Source: Hymenobacter sp. 5317J-9
GTDB lineage: Bacteria; Bacteroidota; Bacteroidia; Cytophagales; Hymenobacteraceae
Assembly: GCF_022921075.1 (NCBI RefSeq)
Contig: NZ_CP095050.1
Location: 1,178,001 to 1,242,000 of the forward strand
Direction: 5' to 3'
DNA: 64,000 bases
Below, in pieces: positions 59,919 to 64,000 of this stretch (positions within the stretch are counted from its first letter, which is position 1; each line of letters opens with the position of its first letter). The translations under genes and the position numbers were made by a program. The notes beneath the pieces were generated by a model. It saw only the letters and a program-made list of their open reading frames with translations, was not told the DNA's origin and did not search any database.

Positions 59919-62093
59919 ATGAAAAACCTGCTTACTCGTCCCCTGTTCCACGTTGCTCTGCTCGCAACTTCGGTGGGAGGGATGTTGGCCTGGAGTGGCC
60001 AACACAACACGCTGGAGGCCTCGAGCCACCGCGAAGCCCCGCTCATCGCCGACGACCCGCTGGCCGATAACACCGACCTCTACGCCTTCCGTAGCCCCGA
60101 ATTTCCGGGCAACGATGCGAATGCCGCTGTTACCATCATCGCCAACTATATTCCGCTGGAACTGCCCCAGGGCGGTCCCAACTACAACACGTTTGGCGAA
60201 AACGTGCGCTACGAAATCCACATCAAGAACGGCACGGCCGGCAATGCCGGCGACGACATTACGTACCGTTTCACCTTCACCCGCACCAACCAGGACCCGA
60301 CCACGTTCTTTAACATCCGGTTGGGACAGCAGAACCTGAAAACCACCTACATCTGCGAAAAAAGCACGGGTGGTGGGGCATTCAGCACCATCGTAAGCAA
60401 TGGCATTGTGCCGCCGCCCAATGTAGGGCCGCGTTCCATTACCAGCGCGGCCGGTTTGAACACCACCTACGCCACGCTGATGACTAACGCCATCCAGACG
60501 CTCGCCGATGGTACCAAAATATTCTGCGGTCCCACCGATGACCCGTTCTTCGCCGACTTGGGCGGCATTTTCGACCTGGGCGGTATCCGTGCTCCCGGCT
60601 CAGCCCGCGACGGCCTGGCCCGCAAAAACACCCACGCCATCGCCATGCAGATTCCGGTGTCGTTGCTGAAGAAGGCCAGCGCCCCGGCTCTGACCGGCAC
60701 CACCAACATTCTCGATTCTAACTACATCATTGGCGTGTGGGCCTCGGCCAGCCGTCCTTCCACTCGCGTGCTGTCGGCCACGGGGGCCGCGCCCACTACT
60801 TCGGGCAATTACGTGCAGGTGTCGCGCATCGGCATGCCGCTGCTGAACGAAGTTATTAACCCCATTGGGGCCAAAGATGCCTGGAACGCGGGCTCGCCCT
60901 ACGCCGAGGTGGCCGCCACCGACGATTACCTGTCGAACCCCGAACTGGGTTTGTACATGGCCGACAACGTGCCCGTGGCTCCGGCCGCTCCTAAGCCCGC
61001 TGGCCAGACCTATTACGGCGAAGCCGTGCCCGGCCTGGGCCCGCTGCGCATCCAATCGAAGTCGCTGGCTGGCCAGGCCCTGCTGGGCGGTTCGTCTTTC
61101 GCTGGTTTTGACTTCCGCAACGGCGCGGCCGGTGTGAGCGCCCTGGCCGGCACGCCTCTGGTGGCCGGCACGGCCCTGGCCCCATTGGCCAGCGGCGGCT
61201 ACGGCGAGTACCTGCTGCGCCCTGGCAAGCCCCGCTCGGTTGATATCCTGCCCATCTTCCACACTGGTGTGCCGAACGCCATTCCCTACCAATTGGCAAC
61301 TGGCAAAGCCGGCAACCCGCTGGCTGCTGGCAAGCCTTTCATCAACAACTTCCTGCTGGTGGGGGCCTCGGCCAACAACCCCGGCGGCGACATGTTGCGC
61401 TTGAACATGGCCGTGCAGCCTACCGCTCGTAACTCGGCTGATTTCAGTTCCGACGGCCTGTTGGCCGCCGCTGTACTTGGGCTCACCGATAGCCGGTACA
61501 ATGCCAGCAATGCGCTGCAAGCCATCCCGAACATGGACGGCTTCCCCAATGGCCGCCGTCTGGAGGATGACGTGACCCGTATTGAGTTGAAAGCCGTTGG
61601 TGGCGTGGTACTGGCCGCCATTGGCCTGTGGTACGACGACTACACGCCTTCGTCGACGAACCCCGTGACCGCCCAGCTGGGCCGCGTGCTTGGCTTCAAC
61701 GCCGGCGTCAGCGCCAACGACACCACGTTCCGCATCTCCTTCCCCTACGTTCAGACGCCGTGGAGCGGCACCACCGCGCAGCGAGTGGCCTTGGCCCAGC
61801 GCTCGGCCAGCCTCGGCCTTTCGCCTAACTTGACCGTGGCCCAAGCTTTCCCGAACCCCTTCGTGGACCGCACTACGCTGCACTTCGAGCTGCCCACCCG
61901 CGGCACCTTGAGCCTCGTGATTAGCGACGCTACCGGCCGCCGCGTGGCCACCGTAGCCAAGGACAAAGCATTTGCCCAAGGCGTGAACGAACTGACCTGG
62001 ACGCCGGGCCGCGACGTGGCCCCCGGCCAGTACATTGCCACTCTCTATAACGGCAGCACGGTAGTGCAGTCGGTGCGCATCGAGCGCCAATAA
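59919..62093 (+). CDS. Secreted DUF4331 protein with T9SS C-terminal sorting domain
   Basis: The ATG at 59919 gives 724 residues with a signal peptide (LFHVALLATSVGGMLAW). Right after it comes EASSHREAPLIADDP (Ser36-His37-Arg38-Glu39), the hallmark N-terminus of DUF4331, followed by the characteristic DNTDLYAFRSPE and IIANYIPLELPQGGPNYN. The body is a long beta-rich domain with no known activity. The last 80 residues from AQAFPNPFVDRTTL to VQSVRIERQ are a type A T9SS sorting domain, so the protein goes to the outer surface. It is closed by a terminator. The TPR and HupE-like genes follow on the same strand. Confidence 0.9.
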   Translation: MKNLLTRPLFHVALLATSVGGMLAWSGQHNTLEASSHREAPLIADDPLADNTDLYAFRSPEFPGNDANAAVTIIANYIPLELPQGGPNYNTFGENVRYEIHIKNGTAGNAGDDITYRFTFTRTNQDPTTFFNIRLGQQNLKTTYICEKSTGGGAFSTIVSNGIVPPPNVGPRSITSAAGLNTTYATLMTNAIQTLADGTKIFCGPTDDPFFADLGGIFDLGGIRAPGSARDGLARKNTHAIAMQIPVSLLKKASAPALTGTTNILDSNYIIGVWASASRPSTRVLSATGAAPTTSGNYVQVSRIGMPLLNEVINPIGAKDAWNAGSPYAEVAATDDYLSNPELGLYMADNVPVAPAAPKPAGQTYYGEAVPGLGPLRIQSKSLAGQALLGGSSFAGFDFRNGAAGVSALAGTPLVAGTALAPLASGGYGEYLLRPGKPRSVDILPIFHTGVPNAIPYQLATGKAGNPLAAGKPFINNFLLVGASANNPGGDMLRLNMAVQPTARNSADFSSDGLLAAAVLGLTDSRYNASNALQAIPNMDGFPNGRRLEDDVTRIELKAVGGVVLAAIGLWYDDYTPSSTNPVTAQLGRVLGFNAGVSANDTTFRISFPYVQTPWSGTTAQRVALAQRSASLGLSPNLTVAQAFPNPFVDRTTLHFELPTRGTLSLVISDATGRRVATVAKDKAFAQGVNELTWTPGRDVAPGQYIATLYNGSTVVQSVRIERQ

Positions 62094-62117
62094 TCGGAGT
62101 TCTTTGACCGCTGAATA

Positions 62118-62163
62118 AAGAGCCGCCGTTAGGCCCCGTAATGGGCTGGCGGCGGCTCTTTTT
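62118..62163 (+). terminator. Terminator after the DUF4331 gene
   Basis: AAAGAGCCGCCG (62118-62129) pairs with CGGCGGCTCTTT (62150-62161), with a second GGCCC/GGGCT helix inside, and a TTTTT tail. Confidence 0.92.
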
Positions 62164-62214
62164 CGGTTAGGGTTTTTGCGGCCTTACCTTGTTGCCAATT
62201 GATTTTCTGCGCTT

Positions 62215-63543
62215 GTGAAAAAGTATCTATACCCAAGTTTGCTGGTGGTGTTTGGGCTTTTGGCCCTCGCCATCTTCGTGTTTAAGAAACCTGCTGTGCG
62301 TACGCCCGAGCTGAAAGAGCGGCACGGCGACCTGGCCGCCGGTGGCGAGTGGCTGAACACCAAAGCCGCCATCGAGGGCCTGCTGGCCAAGCTGCGCCAA
62401 AACCCCAACGACCACAAAAGCCGCCTACTGCTCGCCCAGGCCTACATGCAGGAAGCCCGCGTGACCGGCGACCACCCATACTACGACGGCGCGGCCATGG
62501 CGCTGCTCGAAGAAGTGCTGCAGGCCGAGCCCGACAACTTTGAGGCACTGTGCTGCAAAGCCTCGCTCAGCCTCACGCAGCACCACTTTGCCCAGGGCCT
62601 GGGCATTGCCGAGCAAGCCCGACAGCTGAACCCCAACAGCGGCTTCGTGTACGGCCTGCTGACCGACGCCAATGTGGAGATGGGCCACTACGACGAAGCC
62701 ATCAAAATGGCCGACAAGATGAACGAGCTGCGGCCCGACCTGCCGGCGTATGCCCGCGTGAGCTACCTGCGCGAGATTTACGGCGACGTGCCCGGCGCCA
62801 TTCAAGCCATGGACATGGCCGTGAAAGCCGGCTACATCGGCCTGGAGCAAACCGAATGGACCCGCGTGGCCCTGGGCCACCTCCACGAGATAAGCGGCGA
62901 CACGGCCCGGGCCCGCGGCTACTACCTCATGGCACTGGCGGCGCGCCCGGGCTATGCCTACGCCCTGGCGGGCATGGGCCGCATTGCGGCGGCGCGGCAC
63001 GACTATCCGGCGGCCATCAAGTACTACCAGCAGGCGCGGGGCTTGGTGAAAGACTACGCTTTTGCCGACGAGCTGACGGACCTGTACCGCCTGAACGGCC
63101 AGCCTGATGAGGCAAAGAAAATGGCCGAAGAATCGATTGCGATGCTGGCCAGCGCCGCTCAGGAGGCCGACGACAACGAGCAGATGGGCCACTACGCCGA
63201 CCGCGAGCTGGCCTACGCCTACCTCAAAACCAACGAGTTGGACAAGGCCCTGGAGCACGCCAAGATTGAGTACGCCCGCCGGCCAGATAACATCGATGTG
63301 AACGAAACCATGGCCTGGGTGCTCTACAAGCGCGGGCAGTACGCCGAGGCGCAGAAATACATGCAGGTGGCCCGCCGCACGGGCTCCAAGAACCCCGTGC
63401 TGCTGGGCCGCGCCGGACTCATCCTCACCAAGCTGGGCAAAACCGCCGAAGGCCAGGCCCTGCTCGAAAGCTCCCTGAAAACCGCGCCTTACCTCAACCC
63501 CGAAATTGCGGCCGAGGGCAAAAAGCTGCTGGCTGCCCGCTGA
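62215..63543 (+). CDS. Membrane-anchored TPR-repeat protein
   Basis: A GTG at 62215 starts a 442-residue protein with an N-terminal transmembrane anchor (YLYPSLLVVFGLLALAIFVF). The rest is a helical solenoid of about nine TPR units, for example DHKSRLLLAQAYMQEARVTG, NFEALCCKASLSLTQHHFAQG, ARGYYLMALAARPGYAYALAGMGRIAAARHDYPAAIKYYQQA and NVNETMAWVLYKRGQYAEAQKYM-like repeats. TPR arrays bind partner proteins, so a scaffold or assembly role in the envelope is likely. The HupE-like gene begins one base after its stop, indicating translational coupling. Confidence 0.85.
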   Translation: MKKYLYPSLLVVFGLLALAIFVFKKPAVRTPELKERHGDLAAGGEWLNTKAAIEGLLAKLRQNPNDHKSRLLLAQAYMQEARVTGDHPYYDGAAMALLEEVLQAEPDNFEALCCKASLSLTQHHFAQGLGIAEQARQLNPNSGFVYGLLTDANVEMGHYDEAIKMADKMNELRPDLPAYARVSYLREIYGDVPGAIQAMDMAVKAGYIGLEQTEWTRVALGHLHEISGDTARARGYYLMALAARPGYAYALAGMGRIAAARHDYPAAIKYYQQARGLVKDYAFADELTDLYRLNGQPDEAKKMAEESIAMLASAAQEADDNEQMGHYADRELAYAYLKTNELDKALEHAKIEYARRPDNIDVNETMAWVLYKRGQYAEAQKYMQVARRTGSKNPVLLGRAGLILTKLGKTAEGQALLESSLKTAPYLNPEIAAEGKKLLAAR

Positions 63544-63544
63544 T

Positions 63545-64000
63545 ATGAGCCTAACCGCCGGACCGTTTTGGGGCAGAAAGTGGGCGCGCCGCGCCGCGCT
63601 GCTGCTGCCTGCGCTGGTGCTGCTGGCGCTGCCGGCCGCCGCGCACGTGCTCAACACGGACCTGAGCAAGCTCTCGCGCACCGAGATTTTCTGGACCTAT
63701 CTGCAGCTGGGCTTCACGCACATCATTCCGCTGGGGTTCGACCACATTCTGTTCATCATTAGCCTCTACATCTTGGAGCCGCGGCTCAAGCCGGTGCTGC
63801 TGCAAGCCACGGCCTTCACGGTGGCGCACTCCATCACGCTGGGCTTGGCCATGTACGGGCTCATTCAGCCGCTACCCGCCGTCATCGAGCCCATTATCGC
63901 GCTGTCCATCCTGTTCGTGGCCATCGAAAACATCATCACCGACCGCCTCAACCCCTGGCGTGTGGCGGTGGTGTTTGGTTTTGGGCTGGTGCACGGCATG
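63545..64000 (+). CDS. HupE/UreJ family membrane protein (3' end outside window)
   Basis: The first 152 residues are visible. A hydrophobic leader (LLLPALVLLALPAAAHVLN) is followed by FTHIIPLGFDHILFIISLYILEP, then FTVAHSITLGLAMYGLIQP and IALSILFVAIENI, and the window ends in GFGLVHGM. The GFDHILF and HSITL blocks with conserved His and Asp residues match HupE/UreJ proteins, some of which transport nickel or cobalt. Because the frame runs off the window, the length and number of membrane segments (about six in the family) are not seen. It overlaps functionally with the TPR gene: one base separates stop and start. Confidence 0.88.
   Translation, partial: MSLTAGPFWGRKWARRAALLLPALVLLALPAAAHVLNTDLSKLSRTEIFWTYLQLGFTHIIPLGFDHILFIISLYILEPRLKPVLLQATAFTVAHSITLGLAMYGLIQPLPAVIEPIIALSILFVAIENIITDRLNPWRVAVVFGFGLVHGM

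Noticed and set aside
63545..64000. A urease or hydrogenase maturation cluster inferred from the HupE/UreJ-like gene
   Set aside because: No urease or hydrogenase subunits are present in the window; the family occurs in many other contexts.

Overview
The window looks like a chromosomal segment of a GC-rich member of the Bacteroidota, most likely Hymenobacter or a close relative in the Cytophagales. This is inferred from four things: two secreted proteins with C-terminal type IX secretion (T9SS) sorting domains; repeated promoters of the Bacteroidota form (TTG or TTTG, about 19-21 bases, then TAnnTTTG); very few Shine-Dalgarno sequences; and the gene order of the ribosomal clusters. No database comparison was possible, so the genus is a judgement. 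No rRNA, insertion sequence, prophage or CRISPR array was seen.

Layout. 1-8.2 kb is mixed metabolic and surface genes: the end of an amidase, an S1/P1 nuclease, a STAS-like protein, a GH43 glycosidase, a T9SS metalloprotease, a GNAT acetyltransferase, a small lipoprotein, and a GT2-GT9 pair for glycan assembly. 8.4-12.7 kb holds an ECF sigma factor with a soluble zinc-finger anti-sigma candidate, gmk, nadD, and on the minus strand frr, pyrH and a biotin carrier protein. A large M1 aminopeptidase follows. From 15.5 to 33.9 kb lie tRNA-Tyr-Gly-Thr, tuf, tRNA-Trp, secE, nusG, rplKAJL, rpoB, rpoC, a small AT-rich membrane gene, a DUF3467 gene, rpsL, rpsG, fusA and rpsJ. From 34.0 to 53.9 kb lie an O-antigen-ligase-like gene, the S10 and spc genes (rplC to rpsN), a 3.2-kb block of unrelated genes (AT-rich lipoprotein, lepB, a beta-hydroxyacid dehydrogenase), then rpsH to rpmJ including secY, map and infA, and the alpha cluster rpsM-rpsK-rpsD-rpoA-rplQ. 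54-64 kb has eno, a DivIC/FtsB-like protein, a secreted orphan, a second O-antigen ligase, an HscA-like Hsp70, and a DUF4331 / TPR / HupE trio cut by the window end.

How it works together. The core is the transcription and translation machinery, cut into several transcription units. Strong promoters precede the tRNA-tuf group, tRNA-Trp-secE, rpsL, rplC and rpsH, and intrinsic terminators or stem-loops lie between many units, even between rplL and rpoB, rpoB and rpoC, and rpoA and rplQ. Several unit ends have been entered by unrelated genes.

Most unusual signals. (1) At least four intergenic elements (pyrH-frr, rpoB-rpoC, rpsL-rpsG, rpsG-fusA) are built from degenerate tandem 7- or 8-mers arranged as two inverted arms. 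Their sequences differ but the architecture is the same. (2) Terminator hairpins run directly into a TAnnTTTG promoter and a start codon only a few bases further on, implying near-leaderless transcripts. (3) A DUF4331-T9SS protein, a membrane-anchored TPR protein and a HupE/UreJ-type membrane protein form a candidate uncharacterised envelope system.
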